From Orthonyx spaldingii (Eukaryota > Chordata > Aves > Passeriformes > Orthonychidae), in assembly GCA_013397795.1 (NCBI GenBank), contig VZTJ01003540.1, positions 124,875 to 188,874 on the forward strand: a stretch of DNA of 64,000 nucleotides, read 5' to 3'. The notes beneath the pieces are model-generated. The model made no database searches, had not been told where the DNA came from, and saw only the letters and a list, made by a program, of their open reading frames with translations. Positions 24,401 through 37,204 of this stretch are shown here, one piece after another. The translations under genes were made by a program, and so were the position numbers. Each line of letters starts with the position of its first letter. Within the stretch, counting starts at the first letter, position 1.

Positions 24401-27400
24401 AATTTCTCCCAGATTGTTTACAATTAAACCTCTGTTTTTTATGGGAGCTCTAATGAAGAAAAGACACTAATGAAGGGCAAAACCAAAAGCAAAGCTACCT
24501 GTTTAAACCATAGAGGAAGCCAAGCAAAGCCTGCTTTGGAAGCAAGCCGTGGAGACTATATGAGCACAAACCTTGATTCTTGATCAAGCCCAAACTGTGC
24601 TGAATCAATGGAACGTGTCCCCAGAGCAAAGATCAAGGGGAAAACACTGTCACCACAGTCAAAGAATGACAGCATCTTTCTCCTTCTGAAAGGTTTTTCC
24701 AGAATGGGACTGTCTCAGCTGAGACACTTCAAGGAAACACCTAATTTATCAGTCCTCATGACTATCGTTCCTGAGTCCCCTGGAAAGTCAGCGGGTCACA
24801 GTTTAAGCTGACCTCCTTGTCATCACCATCTCCTCCACATACTCTCATACTTCCATGCTGCTACTTCCCACCTGCGCTCTGTTTGGCGTAAGTCACACAG
24901 AGAACTGTCTACTTGTGCATTCTGTCCATGTCACTCACCAGGAAAGTATCCATGATCTCTCTCTGTGCCTGAACTCTATCTCTCCTGGAGTGGTAAAACT
25001 AGCACCATCCTTTTAGCAACACTCATCAGCAAGACAGAAGGTCTCACTTAGCTTGCTTCACAGCAAGATTCTTCCTGAAGTTTCTCTCCAGCACTTTTCC
25101 TTAAAGACCAGCTTTGTACTTTTATCATCTAGACTGTTCCCGTAATTCCCCCAGGATACCTAAAACAACACAGAAAAATGCTGCAGTATTAACATCCTCG
25201 CCTGCACCACCTCTCAGAACATCTCCACTGTCTCTGTGGTGAATATTTTGATACCGTCTTCACAGATACTTTATTCAAGTATACAGTTCCACAGGAAAAG
25301 ATTCTTTTTTGCCTGTTTTTCAAACTACTGAAGCCATCCCATAGAGGAAGGAAAAAAGTGATCACATGGGTAGGGCCGTAACAGATTTTCCCAAAATACA
25401 ATTTGTAAATTAACAGCGTACCCAAATTCTGAAAAGCAGAATGTGGATCCCAGTGCAAAATTTTACAAGTCTGCTACTAAGGCTGTGATCTCTCACTCCT
25501 GGCCTCCAGATGATTCTTCCCAGAGTATCCCATCCACGGGGAGGTGAAATTTATCCCCTGAGTCACATACTGTGTGAATAACTAGGTTTGGGAGTTAATA
25601 AAAGAGAGTCAGAGGGAGCTTGTGAGCAGGCAAGAGTGCCTAGATGTGCATGCCATCCTCTCCAGGCACAGCACCCCAGTGACAGCTGAAAAACATGCAA
25701 TGAGTTCACACAAGAAAGAGGAAGAATGCACACGGGGAAGGCCGGTGGACAAGGCTGAACTTTTAGACTGCACATAGTAGCTCTCATTGTTCACTCTGCT
25801 GTAGAATTACACAATGACAAACGGACGGAAAGGGAGGTCTCTAAGAGCAACAATAATGTGTATATTTTGGCTGGAAATAGAGAATTTACCACACTGGAGC
25901 GGAAAAGAAACCTATCTGAGGCGTTTGGTATTGATTAGAACCCTGCACTTGAAAGAAGGACAATAAAATTTGTATAACCAATTAAATACTGTGCATGAAA
26001 GATTAAAACTATTCCTTAGTCCCTGCTGTAATTGGGCTGAGGTAACCTGTACAACATAATCTAATACTAACCAGGATTAGACAATGCACTGATAAAAATA
26101 AGAACACCTGTGTCCCATCTGTGCAACAGCTGCTCTTGTGATAGCAATGAAGGAAGTGAATAATGCTTTTGAACTTCTGTCACTGCTGCTGTAAGGTGGA
26201 GAACTTAATAATATACTGAGTGGTAAATGGTCAATGTGACTTCTCTCGGTTCAGAGTGGCAAAGAGCACTGTACGTATCACACCTCCCACACTTGCTCCG
26301 AGTTTGGAAAGACCTTCCTTTAACAGGAGGAAACAAAAAGACAGGTGGTGGCTTCTTCTCTAGGTGTGAAGTTTTAGTTTATACTGATTCATAGTTTGGA
26401 TACAGTGCTAATGTAAACCAGCCCACACACTTCCAAAAGGAAGCGTGAAGAAAACCCCAAACAAACAAACTCAGACACTCCTAAATGCCTGCACCAATAA
26501 AACAGCAAGCTAGATATAAAACAAAGCAAGAGGTGTTTGCAATGTTACTTACTTACACTGCCAAGGAAATGTACAATGAAAGAGTTCACTGGGGTACATC
26601 TTTCTTTTATTGTAACTACTAAAAAGCCTTCAAACATAAGATCAAGGCCAGAGATTTAAAAAAAAAAACCAAAACAAACAACCAAACAGGTATCTTTGGA
26701 AAAGAAAAGATTATTCTGGTTTCCCAAGAGCGTGTTTTGGAACACAGCTGCCACGCAACTTCCTCAGCAACAGGAAAGCAGCTAAGCCATGGGGAAGAAG
26801 AGGAAGAAGAGGATCCTATACTGTAAATCTTTTCTGGCTTTGTCTCAATATCCCAAAGCAAGTAACAAATATTTCATAAAACACAGGTAGGGCCTGCAGC
26901 ATTCTTCAGAAGCACTGGCCAACTCAAAGGCTGGACCTCTGAAACTGAGATCCAGAACTAATCCTGGATGTAGCACGGGCACATTCCTTACTCACACTAC
27001 ACAGACGAAAGGTAAGAGTGAAATGCACTGCACATTTCTCCCTTCTTTACTGTGGTCTTGGTAGCAACACCTTTACCTGGTTGAGCAGACTGTGTACATA
27101 TAGTCACAGCAGCACTAGGAGTGTGTTCCAGGATTTTTCACCATTGCCCTTTGTACTGTTTCTCCTAAGACGGAAATAAACCAAATGCATTACACGCTGC
27201 TGGGGCTGACCTGTACTAACACGCACAAGGGCAGAGTGATGAGGTGTGCTTTGTTTTCTAGTAAAATAATCTAATATATGCAAAGATGCAGAAGCATGTA
27301 AAGGCTGTAAAAACAGTTGTTATGTAATGATTGAGACTCAAGAGGAAGTATTCATTGAAAAAAAAAATTAAAAACGTTTTTGTAACCAGAGAACTTTAAT

Positions 27401-28233
27401 ACTATTACCTGTGGTAACAGAACATTCTACATAGGCCCTGCCACACAAAGAAAACACCTATGCAGTCTGGTCCAAAAGAGTTCATTCTCTAGATTAAACT
27501 ATGCAGAATCTGTTTCCCTCAAATAAAGTGTATTCAGATGTGTAGTCTAAATGCTAATGGTTATTGTAATAAAGTATTATCTCATATTTTTTGTCTCTCT
27601 CTCTTCTGTACTATCAGGCAGGTTCACATCAAAACACTATTCACAACCAACCTGTATTTGGCATTACAATAAATGTACTGATGTGAATTAGAAGGACTGA
27701 TAACTGAAAACAGGTCTATTCTTGCAGCTGACCTCTGCCATGTTTCCAGTCAGCAATGAAATTATAATGGAGATCAAAATACAGTGGTATAATTTCTTTG
27801 TACTCAGTAAAATTTGGTAAAAAGCCTTTTGGAAAGGTTGTTAACACCCTATTTGCTGCAACTGGTACTATAACAAAAGTGCCAATAATTATTTGTTAAA
27901 TAATTACTTTATAAATAAGACATTTTTAATTAAGGAGTTCAACATGCTGTATTTATTTCTACTACATAATTGCTGTAAAAATATTCTGAACATTTTCTAT
28001 TAAATAAGCTTGCTGTTGTTCCCCTTGTGGGGATGGAAGTGCCTAAAAGCTCTGTAGAAACATTCAGATCAAAGGAAAGAACAGATTTACTATGACATGA
28101 GGCTTATTTTTTAAGACCACAAAGTTTCCCTGTAACTGTCCAGATCCTTCACTGATTTATCCTTCCTAGTAAGTCAAATTATTTCTCATTTTTAAAGTTT
28201 CAATGTTCAGCTCAGGCATATAGTTCATCTCAC
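15490..28233. other. Intronic or upstream AT-rich sequence, no supported gene
   Basis: About 12.7 kb without a supportable gene. It contains a T18 run (21063-21080), a T-rich run near 16850-16863, and a small CpG-bearing patch at 16134-16210. Several isolated minus-strand splice-site pairs occur: 22063-22104 (42 nt), 23627-23676 (50 nt, strong acceptor, all three frames open) and an interval around 27070-27155 (good acceptor and donor but stops in all frames). None links in phase with other candidates. The longest ORF, 17538-18053 plus, shows no family resemblance. A weak CR1-like phrase occurs near 22410-22440. Confidence 0.4.
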
Positions 28234-28296
28234 CTGTACATCCAGTACGTGATCTCATTGTTCTTTTAGCTGGAGCTCCCACTCCCAAGATTTCAC
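28234..28296 (-). CDS. Candidate second coding exon next to the CpG island
   Basis: On the minus strand a 63-nt block ends in a strong donor (TGTACAG|GTGAGA, GT at 28232-28233). It starts after a weaker acceptor (TATTTCAGACAG). Entered in phase 1 it is open throughout (GEILGVGAPAKR, TMRSRTGCT) and exits in phase 1. This is exactly the phase left by the putative first exon at 28784 (ATG AGA GAG CCA G). The acceptor lacks a good pyrimidine tract, and the same block is nearly open in another frame, so chance is possible. I do not recognise the peptide. If real, at least one more exon of length 2 modulo 3 must lie between it and the phase-0 exon at 47-160. Confidence 0.22.
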
Positions 28297-28651
28297 CTGT
28301 CTGAAATATTTGTATCGAGGCTGCTTAATTATGACCCAGCATCACCAGCACTTCCTCTCCATGTTACCTTCATCTACCTCTGACACACAGGGTGGCAATC
28401 CCCGCGCACAGCTGAGACAGAGGGTTTATGGTTTATAAGCCTGCTCCCAGGAAATCAGCCAGCTAATTACGCACTCCCGTGTTCATGAAAACATAAAGGT
28501 ATTTACAGCACAGGAAAAAAAGAAACATGGACTCGTGTTTTAAGCTGTTGCTCCTCGCAGTTAAGATCACGCAGAGGTTAAACATGCAGGATTATTATCC
28601 GAAGCCCAACTTATGCTGTAACTTAGGTTAAAAAAAGTTAGGTTTTGTTCA

Positions 28652-28664
28652 CACCTGGCACCTG
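28652..28664. promoter_or_regulatory. Tandem CACCTG E-boxes
   Basis: Two CACCTG motifs (28652-28657 and 28659-28664) separated by one base lie about 60-70 bp outside the CpG island. Paired CACCTG sites are the classical target of ZEB/SNAI-type repressors. Binding is inferred from motif only. Confidence 0.35.
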
Positions 28665-28721
28665 TCTGAGTCCCCCTAGGTACTTTTCCTGTTAGACGGG
28701 GAAAAAAAGCTTTAGTCGCAG

Positions 28722-28731
28722 AAAATGGCGG
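28722..28731 (+). promoter_or_regulatory. YY1-like motif AAAATGGCGG
   Basis: Matches the YY1 consensus core (ATGGCGG) that is common just downstream of CpG-island transcription starts. A second copy, GATGGCGGC, occurs at 28977-28985 within the island. The ATGs inside these motifs could be mistaken for start codons. Confidence 0.4.
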
Positions 28732-29240
28732 GGGCATCACAGCCGCACACAGCCATCATCCGTGAGCTCTCTTTGTGCCTTACCTGGCTCTCTCATCCTC
28801 GCCCGGCAGCGACGCCGCTCCGGGGCCACCGCCCCCTCTTCCCCTCAGGCCCCGCGGCCGCCCCGGCTCCGCCGCGCCAACTTCCCCCTGCCCGCCTCCT
28901 TCCCCGCCTCGCCCTTCCCCCGGCCCGGCCCGGCTCCCCACGGCCACAAAGGGAGAGCCGCGGGTCAGAAAGGCGCGATGGCGGCTGCAACGCGGCGCCC
29001 GGGTCAGATAAAGTTGTGGGAGGCGGAGGGGGCGACTGCAGGCTGGCGGGAGCAAAGATGCTTTCGTGTTCTGCCCTCGCCGTGGGACACAACGACTGCC
29101 CCGTCCCACTTTCGGGCGAAAAACAAACCGATAAACTCACCTGGAACAGACCCTTCTTTAAGGCCGGCGTGTATTTCTGGCTGCGGGTGCTCAGCTGTCC
29201 CCAATGGGAAGAGGAGATGGGTGGGCGACAGACGCCCTGC
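28723..29240. promoter_or_regulatory. CpG-island promoter
   Basis: About 500 bp of very GC-rich, CpG-dense sequence in an otherwise AT-rich window. It contains SP1-type CCGCCCC boxes, CCGCGGCCGCCCCGG blocks and two YY1-like motifs, and no TATA box that I can see. This is the composition of an unmethylated vertebrate promoter. It lies in the right place to drive the minus-strand coiled-coil gene, because it contains two good minus-strand donors (28782-28783 and 29139-29140). It could also be bidirectional: a strong plus-strand donor, CCTGA|GTAAGTG, occurs at 29499-29505. The overlapping ORFs of 60-245 codons here on both strands are a by-product of GC-rich, stop-poor sequence. Confidence 0.75.
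28784..29060 (-). CDS. Putative first exon (5' UTR plus 13 coding nt)
   Basis: The minus strand has an excellent splice donor, GAGAGCCAG|GTAAGG, with the exon ending at 28784. Thirteen nucleotides before it is an ATG (28796-28794) in good context (purine at -3): ATG AGA GAG CCA G, giving MREP and leaving phase 1. Everything upstream to the right is GC-rich, consistent with a 5' untranslated region. The right boundary given is a guess at the transcription start. An alternative first exon could end at 29141 (TTCCAG|GTGAGT). It is equally possible that the exon is wholly untranslated and the true start codon lies downstream. Confidence 0.35.
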
Positions 29241-32200
29241 CCGCAGGAGCCCCTTCCAAGCCTGCCAGCCCTGCAAAGCTCTTCCCCGACTAAAATCCTC
29301 TCCCGACAAAATCCTACATGCAGCCAGTTGTTGTTCTAGTAACTGTGAAAGCCCTTCCTTTCTGGAAAGCCTTTCTTGTTCAGGAATGCGTGTGTGCACG
29401 TATGTGTGTACATACCTGGGAGAGGAAAGGGCAAGAGCTACAAGCCCTGGGAAGAGTGGAGTGGCCGACCCAACAACTACTCCTTCAAGGACAGCCTGAG
29501 TAAGTGCCGTGCTCCCCAAAGAGCTGCGAAGTTGCCTTCCTCAAACAGGAGGAAAACCTTGCACTCTACCCCCTCCTTCTTCATCTATAAACCTCAGGCT
29601 ACTGCACATTCCCTGCAGAGCCCAGCAAGAACACCCATCAACACCCTCTCATCAAGTGTCTGCAAGCACCTAAGTCCAATACTGGAGAGGCTTTTTTGCG
29701 TAGTTCTGCTTCTTTTGGGTCATTCTTTTCTCTCAGCACCTTGTTCAAAGCCTCTGTTTTCTCCAGACACCTATTTCTCCTTCACTTACAGTTTGCAAAG
29801 AACGTCACAAAATGCAGCAGAATACTGATTATATGTGAGGACTTCGGTTTTCCTGTTTCTTTATGAAAGCTCCTTATCCACATGAACAGGAAACCTTGTG
29901 GTAATCAGCCTCCTCCTTTTTGTTAAAAACACTGATGCTGATTGCCCGGGAAGCAAAAACAAATCCATTCTGAGTTCAAAGGCATTTCTGCATTCCAGTT
30001 GTTTCTCTGACAAGGCTATGTGTTACAGAGCAGCCAATTTTTTTTTTCAATAGCAAAGCAGCAAACTGCACTTCAAAACCTCCCCCACAGACAATTGACA
30101 AAGCTTCTCATATCTGGTGCTGAAGAACAATGCCCTTACCTTAATACACTGCTTAGTTGTCCCATTAGCAGTGCACAGAGCATCTTATGTCTAACAAGAT
30201 CTGCCATTTTTTAATCAGTGAAGCTTAATGAAGCATTAGCTCCTTTCACACCCTCAGTCTCTGCAGCATAGGAAATATCTCAGCTTCAGCCTTCTCTCTG
30301 AGTCTGTCACCCTGCTCCCATCAGTACATGATGAACATGTGACAGCAGGACTTCTCCATCGAGACTCATATCAATAAGAGCTTTCAGAATGACCCAATCC
30401 ACAGATTACTTTACATCTCAATGGTACTTTGCAGACCTTATCTGGAGGCTGGAGTGTTCCCCTTGCGTATCACATTTCCAGATTAGCAAAAGATTTATTT
30501 TCAGGTGCTCACATTTGTAGTAAATTTCCAAGTAACAAACCTACAATAATAAACAGGCATATGCAACAACAGAGAACAAAGCACTCTACAGTTCAGCTTA
30601 AGGTTAGAAGTCACAGGTTAGAAACAGAGGAGAAGGAAAACTATTATTTTAATCTAAAAACATGCATATTAATCTGTTTTTGCAGTGCTAAGTATCACTT
30701 TGGCAAAACAGCACTACATTATTTAATGACGCAAATTAAGCCACAGGATTCTTCCGTTTCAAGGGGCATCCAGAACATACTATAAGAGGTGTCAATGCCC
30801 ACAGGAAGATGCTCTCCTTTTTTGTGAAGCATTTGAGTTCTTCACCCTAAATCTATAATTGTCATCATCATTAATGCAAAAATAAGAAACCATGAATATG
30901 TGATATATACATGAGCAACCTAAAACTTAGCAACACAAGACCAATAAAATGAACATATATAATTTTCATTAGTCAGCTTACAAATGTCACCACATTTAAA
31001 ATCCATTCCAAACACAGTTCTGGGTTGCAAATCCTAACAACACAGCCAACTTAAGTATGTTGTGTATGATCCTTTATATTTGAAAATGCATATTATTTTT
31101 GACTGCTCTGCAAGCCTTTGTCTAGTAAGACAACTATTATTTTTGTCTCTTTCCCTATGGTATAGTACAAAACCACTACAAAGTTCTTTCCTATGGAAGG
31201 AAACCATTCCACAGAAGTTAAGAATTTGCATGAGAATGCCCATCTTGTGCACAAATCATCACAAAAAATCTGCATGAATTGGCACTGTGTGGCTGGATTA
31301 TAAATTTCACCACATATTTGGTTTGAATATGAAAGACAAACTTCAGTCTTGACCTATTTTACTGAAAACTGAATTCCCTAAATACATACACTCGCAAATA
31401 CGGAGTTAAATGCTGGAGCACATGGATATTTTTGTACAGATACATGTTCCTGTTACAAGAAGGAAATTACCCTAATTACCCTAGTTACTCTAATTTGGAA
31501 ACTTGAACACCATAAAAAAAAAAATTTTCTTCATTACCTCAAGATAAGCAACATATTTTAATGAAACTCAATTATTTGACAATACTTCCATAAATAACAG
31601 CTGCTGGCTGTCTTAAGTGACACAGAGCCTCCTTGGACAGATTGGTTTTAGAGCTCATAACCTTACCACCAGATGAATGGCACTGGTAGCCATTCTAGTC
31701 TATGTTTCATAATTTCTCTGTAAGTACTCTGTCCCAAAACTTACCCAGACCCCAAGTGCCATATCACAACTGAGCTGTGTATTTGTGATGCATGCCAAGT
31801 GTGTTTCCTATTCCCTTCTTCATGACTGAAAGCAGCATGCCCCTTAACCCTGAAGTGCTCTTCTGGTTCCATCACCTAACTGTGGTGTTTTAAAAGGTGG
31901 TTTAAATCATGTGCAACTTGTCAGGATTTACTTGCTTCAGTCACCTGCATGCTCAGAAGCTTCCCTCTGATTTTTCCCACCTTTTTTTTTGTGCTATAAG
32001 TAAGTAATAAACAAAACAGCCGAATAAAGGTGCTTAAACTGCTTTCTTATATAAAGTGAAAAATACTCCGATATCCTTGTTTAACTGTATTCTCAGAGAA
32101 ACAAGGTTCTGACCAGCATGCTGACATCATGAAACCACTTTAACAATGGCGTTTTGAAAGAATCAAAACTAAGCTTCTGGTTCACACCACCAGGAACAAT

Positions 32201-34483
32201 AAATTCTCCTACTATCAGAAGAGACTTCTGATGGGAAATGGTTAAAACTTCACATTGATAGTGCAATGAAAGAGCCAAAGCCACTGAGCACACCAGTGTG
32301 TGGGTTATGGCAGAGCAGCCTCTGAAGCACTCAGGTTTGTAAACACTTGACATGCAACACACTGAGGCATCCTGCGAACCAGTAATGATAACCCTAAAAG
32401 CTGCAAGTAGCTATAACCACTTCCCCACTTACCCAAATGTACAGGTTTACAGCTAACAAATAAGTAAAACTGTAATGCCACAGTAATCCTCAGGCACCCT
32501 GTGTAACGGTTAAGCTCAAAAATAGCCTCTGTAGCAAATTTTCATTTTTACTTTCAGCCTTTAAACCTTCTTCCTATTCTTCTAAGTGCAAACTGTATTT
32601 CAAATGTATTTTTTAATCATTACTTTTTAAAACAGTATTTTTCTTTCAGAGAAACTGAATTAATATTCATCCAAACCACCCCAAACATCCAGCTAAACCA
32701 TATAGACAGAACCAGCACTGAGTATCAGAGAAAAACAAAATAAAAGCAATAGCTCTATACAGAAATTTTCTTTGCATGGATTGCAACATATTCCTCAGAC
32801 AATAATTATAAAGATGTGCTGCTGTACCAAAAACCTGTCTTACGCCCAGCATTCCTGAATTACATTAGAACAGTTAGCAGCTTCATCTGACCTATTTATG
32901 TTTCCTCTTTAATGGGCATAGCTGACTCCAGAGAAGAGCTATGCAGACCACCTTTAAAAATGTTTGGAATATATAAAAGGTAACGGTGAGTGCACAGTTT
33001 ATTAATTATTGCTATTAAAAATAAGCCTTTGCAGTAGTTTTTTAATAAGCTTTGTTGTGGAAAATTTATATGCCATCTCAAATTCAGTATTTCTTTGACT
33101 ACGGAAAACACTCAAGACTCATCATTTTACCCCAGACCCTGCAAAAAAGGAGGGAAATCTACCAGCTACTAATTAATATCACATGACAATCACTCTACCC
33201 ACAGCAACTCCACCATTTGAATTTTTCCAAATACAATTAGGCATTCTAAGAGACAGATAAATTGAAGCAGGGCAGTAAGTGCACAGAGTGATGCTGACTG
33301 AAACCTTATTAAAATGGTAACAGTGTCTAAAATGCATCCATCTGGGTCTTGTCCTTCTTTGAAAATAATGTCTTCCCTTCCTTCTTGAAAAGAAATGTGC
33401 CTGGAAAATCAGTTACTTTTGGGATGCCACAAACACAGGGAGAGGAGAACTTTCTCACAAACATGGCAGACTTGCAGTAATGTTAACCAGTTCAATATGA
33501 CCAACAGATTTTAATCTGCAGAACTAAAACTTAACTCAAATTTATGTACGCTAAAAAACAAAGTTCTCTACAATTAGGGGTTTTTTTTGTGTTTTTATAC
33601 CTCTGTAATTATGTAACAGTTTTTACATATTCTGTGCATACAAACTGTCAGAAAACTTAAGTCTTTTATCGCTCTCTAAGTAATTGTCATGCAAACAGGC
33701 TTAAACTTCTGCTACTCAGGCCTCCAGATTTGGCATAAAGTTGAATGCACAGGTAAATTCATGCCTACAACCAGCCTTGTAAAAATAAAGGAAGCCTTCA
33801 TGAAAATGAAGGCTTACCAAACCAAATATAGGGCTGCTTATACTTTCCCAAACTGCAAAAAGGCATTAATTTCAAGAACACCAAATACATCTGATTGAAC
33901 CAATCTTTTGGCCAATCCTATACTCCCAGTGATGGAAACAGACTAACACAACCAGCATCATAGAAAAGGCTTTCAAGCAGCTGCAGCTCACTTCAAGGTG
34001 ACCCACCTACTTTGTCCTTAATTCTATATTAAGAACACAATAATACATAATAGTAATGACATGTCACAAGTTGTAATACATGTAATACACAGCATACACA
34101 ATACATAATAATAACAACATAATTCTGCATAACACAGGTATGTTTTTATTATTCCTATTTCCAAACCTGACTGAAGTGCTACCTCAGTTTAAAACAGGTT
34201 CTACCGATTTAGCTTAAGTTAGTCAGGAATACTTGAACTTCTGATACAAAATTCTGTATTTTCTATACCCCTTCCCCCCCATACCGATTCAATTCCATGT
34301 CATGCAAGTATATAATTTTTAAAGTCCCATTTTCCTTACCACATTGACCTATGGAAAGCTCTTCATGCCCTGGAAAACAGGCAGCTCTATTAGAGTGTCA
34401 GCCACATATGGGTGCAAGACGATTTGGGTGTGTCTGTGATAAACAAGTATGGACAGTGATTGCATGGAACAACTGGTTGCAGT
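29241..34483. other. Probable intergenic or intronic sequence right of the promoter, nothing supported
   Basis: GC content falls back to AT-rich within a few hundred bases of the island. I find no exon pairs, no recognisable repeat family and no RNA gene. ORFs such as 29376-29828 (plus) and 30429-30785 (plus) have no supporting features. Confidence 0.4.
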
Positions 34484-34605
34484 GGAGTCACAGAATTCAA
34501 AACCAGAAGAAACAGTGATGATCTAATCTGACCTCCTGCATAACACACAGGCTGTATCACCCCACCTAGCAATTACCTGCCTCTGTGACAAGTTTGATAT
34601 GATAA
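34484..34605 (-). mobile_element. Old CR1-like LINE 3' fragment
   Basis: The plus strand reads TCACAGAATTCAAAACCAGA followed by GATCTAATCTGACCTCCTGC and ATAACACAGG-like text. This is the reverse complement of the 3' end of an old sauropsid CR1 class (the form common in turtles), so the element lies on the minus strand. It is short, 5'-truncated and divergent, and predates the younger avian copies at 44-47 kb and 63 kb. Confidence 0.55.
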
Positions 34606-36900
34606 CTCACCAACACTGGTTTTGCCAGATCCATTTTGAAACATTCACCTACAATGCTAATTTGACACATGCTCATCAGGCAGGTCCTGCACCTCCCAAA
34701 TACACCTCCCAGCAGACGGGGTGATGTCCTCTTCTGGATTCACAGATTAGTGGCTCACCTCATTCTGTGCTGACAGGGCAGTCCCTCACTGGCACAAAGC
34801 AGCCGGATGAACACTCTCCAGCAGAGTCATCGTCCGTCCAGAGCCTCGTGGAGAGCACCCACTGGATGCAACACCCAATCATAAGCACGAACACATACAG
34901 ACACCAATCCAGCAGCTCACCAGGCACAAGAGAGTGCCCAGTCCCCTGATTCAGCTCAGGGACTTGCACCCTGCCTCAAAATGAACTCCTGGGGATGATC
35001 CGGGGTAGTTTCCTGGCATGACTTCCTAGGCTTCCACAAGCCTGGTAAGAGCAAGGTATCCCAAAGTGGTAACACCTAAATGAAACAACCCATGCAAAAC
35101 ATTTATTCTTCAACTTCTAATTGGTTTTGTCACTATCAGGTAAATTATTCAGATTAACTAGTAGACACCTACTTTTTCAATATGAACATTATCGTAAGTT
35201 TTATGTTGCAGGCATGTTTTGTAAGCAGAAAGACATTTTTTGCTTCAGAGACAAAACCAATTGTATTGACAAGATAAAATTGTTTTGATCTTTCATATTT
35301 TTTAAATTTGGCATTGTACATACTTGAACTTTTATATGATTATTTCAACTAATTTGTTTGAAAGTTTGAGCCCATATACAGAAAAATACACTTTAAATTG
35401 CTTTAAACTCCTGTTTTCTTTGGAAGAAAAGCAGATCAAGCATTACATAGAAAGCTTCTGTATACTACTGTGCCTATTTCCCTGTCATTGCACAGAGTAA
35501 AAACTCTTTGGAAGAACCTGAAGCACTACAAATTCCTTGGAATGTGCAGGCAGAACTTCTGAAGCACAATCAGCATTAGAAAACGCACAGTGCTGTAACT
35601 ACACCTTCTCCTGCCTCCTCAGGTAACAACAGCCAAACTGGTTTTCTCTCCCTTTTTTTCCCCCTGTTGCAACATGACTTCTAAGTTATCTACTATATTC
35701 AATTCTGCCTCATTTATCACAAACGAAATCACCAATCAAGTTCTAAAAACAGAAGTATTTCTACAAGACACAGAATGAAACCACTAACTGCCTTTTATAT
35801 CACAGGTTTTCTTTTTGAGTTACACATATGGTCCAGGTGTTTAATACTGATAAAAAACTGCAAAGACAAAACCCTTAACAAAACACAAGGGCTTTTCTTA
35901 TGTCATTGATGTGTGGGTATGGGGTTTCTGGCAGCGTCCAGCCTGACAATCATCATATTGAGGGACACAGTATTTCAGGTCTTTGTGTTCTGGGGACTTT
36001 TCTGCTTAATTCTTGTTCAACATCTAATTCAGTCCACCATAACTTTCTGAAGAACACTTTCAGCATTTACCAGAGACATACTCAACTCATAAGTGTGCAA
36101 TACATACAACATTATAAACTAAAGACAACTGTTGCATTTCTTTTTTTCCAAACACATTAATCCTTTGGGGAAAACAGTGGTAGCTTTTTCTTTTTTCTTT
36201 GAGCAGAAATATTGTTTTCATCATTTTAATTTTTATATCAAATACAGAGAGAGCATACAAAAGCATGTAATCCTTAAGCAAACAGAGAATTGGTTTTATG
36301 GGCCAACAGGTGATCAGGCTTGGGAGAGAAGTTTCCATCAAAATGTTCTGATCATAGGTCATTGATCTAGTTGTGAAAAGTTATTCAAGTATTTTTCTAA
36401 TTTTTTAAAATATTTTTAAGTTGTACTGACTTAATAAATCCATGACATCACAGCATTTTCCACATTTCAGATGGGGAAAAAGTTTTAAATAGATGAATGG
36501 TTGAAAAAGCAAGGTTGTGTGGATGTCAGTATCTCCATCTTAAAACACAGAAAGGAAGTCTTTTGGTGTTCAGAAAACTTGACATATAACAACTCTCTCA
36601 CTGAAGTTTTTATTTATCACAGGAAAAATCAGGTAATGTGGATCACAGCAGATGACTACAGGGGTTTAGTTCAGCTGTTGTGAAAACAGCCTTGTCTCCT
36701 GACCTTTAGGAATCTGTACGGAAATACAAAAACACTTCTTGTAACAAAGCCTGTGCTGGACCCATTCTGAGCTGTGAAAGGAGGGCAGGAGGCACGGCCA
36801 GTGGCCCTGACACATTCCCAGAAAGAGCGAGGCAGTGCAGCTTAGGCAGTTCTTTCCCCGAGCCGACTTCTCCTGTTACCTCCAGAGCACAAAGCTCTTC
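34606..36900. other. No gene seen; AT-rich with one moderately GC-rich ORF pair
   Basis: AT-rich DNA. Around 34740-34970 both strands are open for about 60-70 codons in moderately GC-rich sequence, without splice sites or similarity I recognise. Nothing else is supportable. Confidence 0.4.
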
Positions 36901-36930
36901 CTGAGCCACGGCAGCTCACAGCCCTCGGCG

Positions 36931-36985
36931 TGAGTCACTCCTGGCTCCCGGCTGCATCGCTGTGTAACAATGCGAGCGATGCGGC
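36931..36985. promoter_or_regulatory. AP-1 site next to a CpG-containing stem-loop
   Basis: A perfect AP-1/NRF2-core site TGAGTCA (36931-36937) is followed by GCATCGCT (36954-36961) and its exact inverse AGCGATGC (36975-36982). The flanks extend pairing to 11 bp with one G-T wobble around a 13-nt loop. The surrounding 36760-37000 is GC-richer and more CpG-rich than its neighbours, as in a distal regulatory element. Function is inferred from composition and motif only. Confidence 0.3.
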
Positions 36986-37204
36986 CGAGAAATTCAGTGG
37001 ATGTCCAGCTGAGCCAGACCTCTCACAGTCAACCGCAATCTCACAAAGGCAGCAATAGCAGTTGGACAACCTCAGCCATAAAAGATCACTCTTTGTCTGA
37101 GAGCATGACTGTGAGCTCAAAATAATATCTTTCTAAAATGCTTTTGCCTTTCCCCTAAGAGGTTTACATACTCTATAGGCAGATATATGCAGATATACTG
37201 CTCT

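Noticed and set aside
27070..27155. Minus-strand block with good acceptor (ATTTCCGTCTTAG) and donor (ACCAG|GTAAAG)
   Set aside because: Stops occur in all three frames; at best an untranslated exon, with no other support.
28725..29519. Several overlapping ORFs of 60-245 codons on both strands in the CpG island
   Set aside because: GC-rich sequence is poor in stop codons; the peptides are Pro/Arg/Gly/Ala-rich in every frame, overlap one another, and the ATGs sit within YY1-like motifs.
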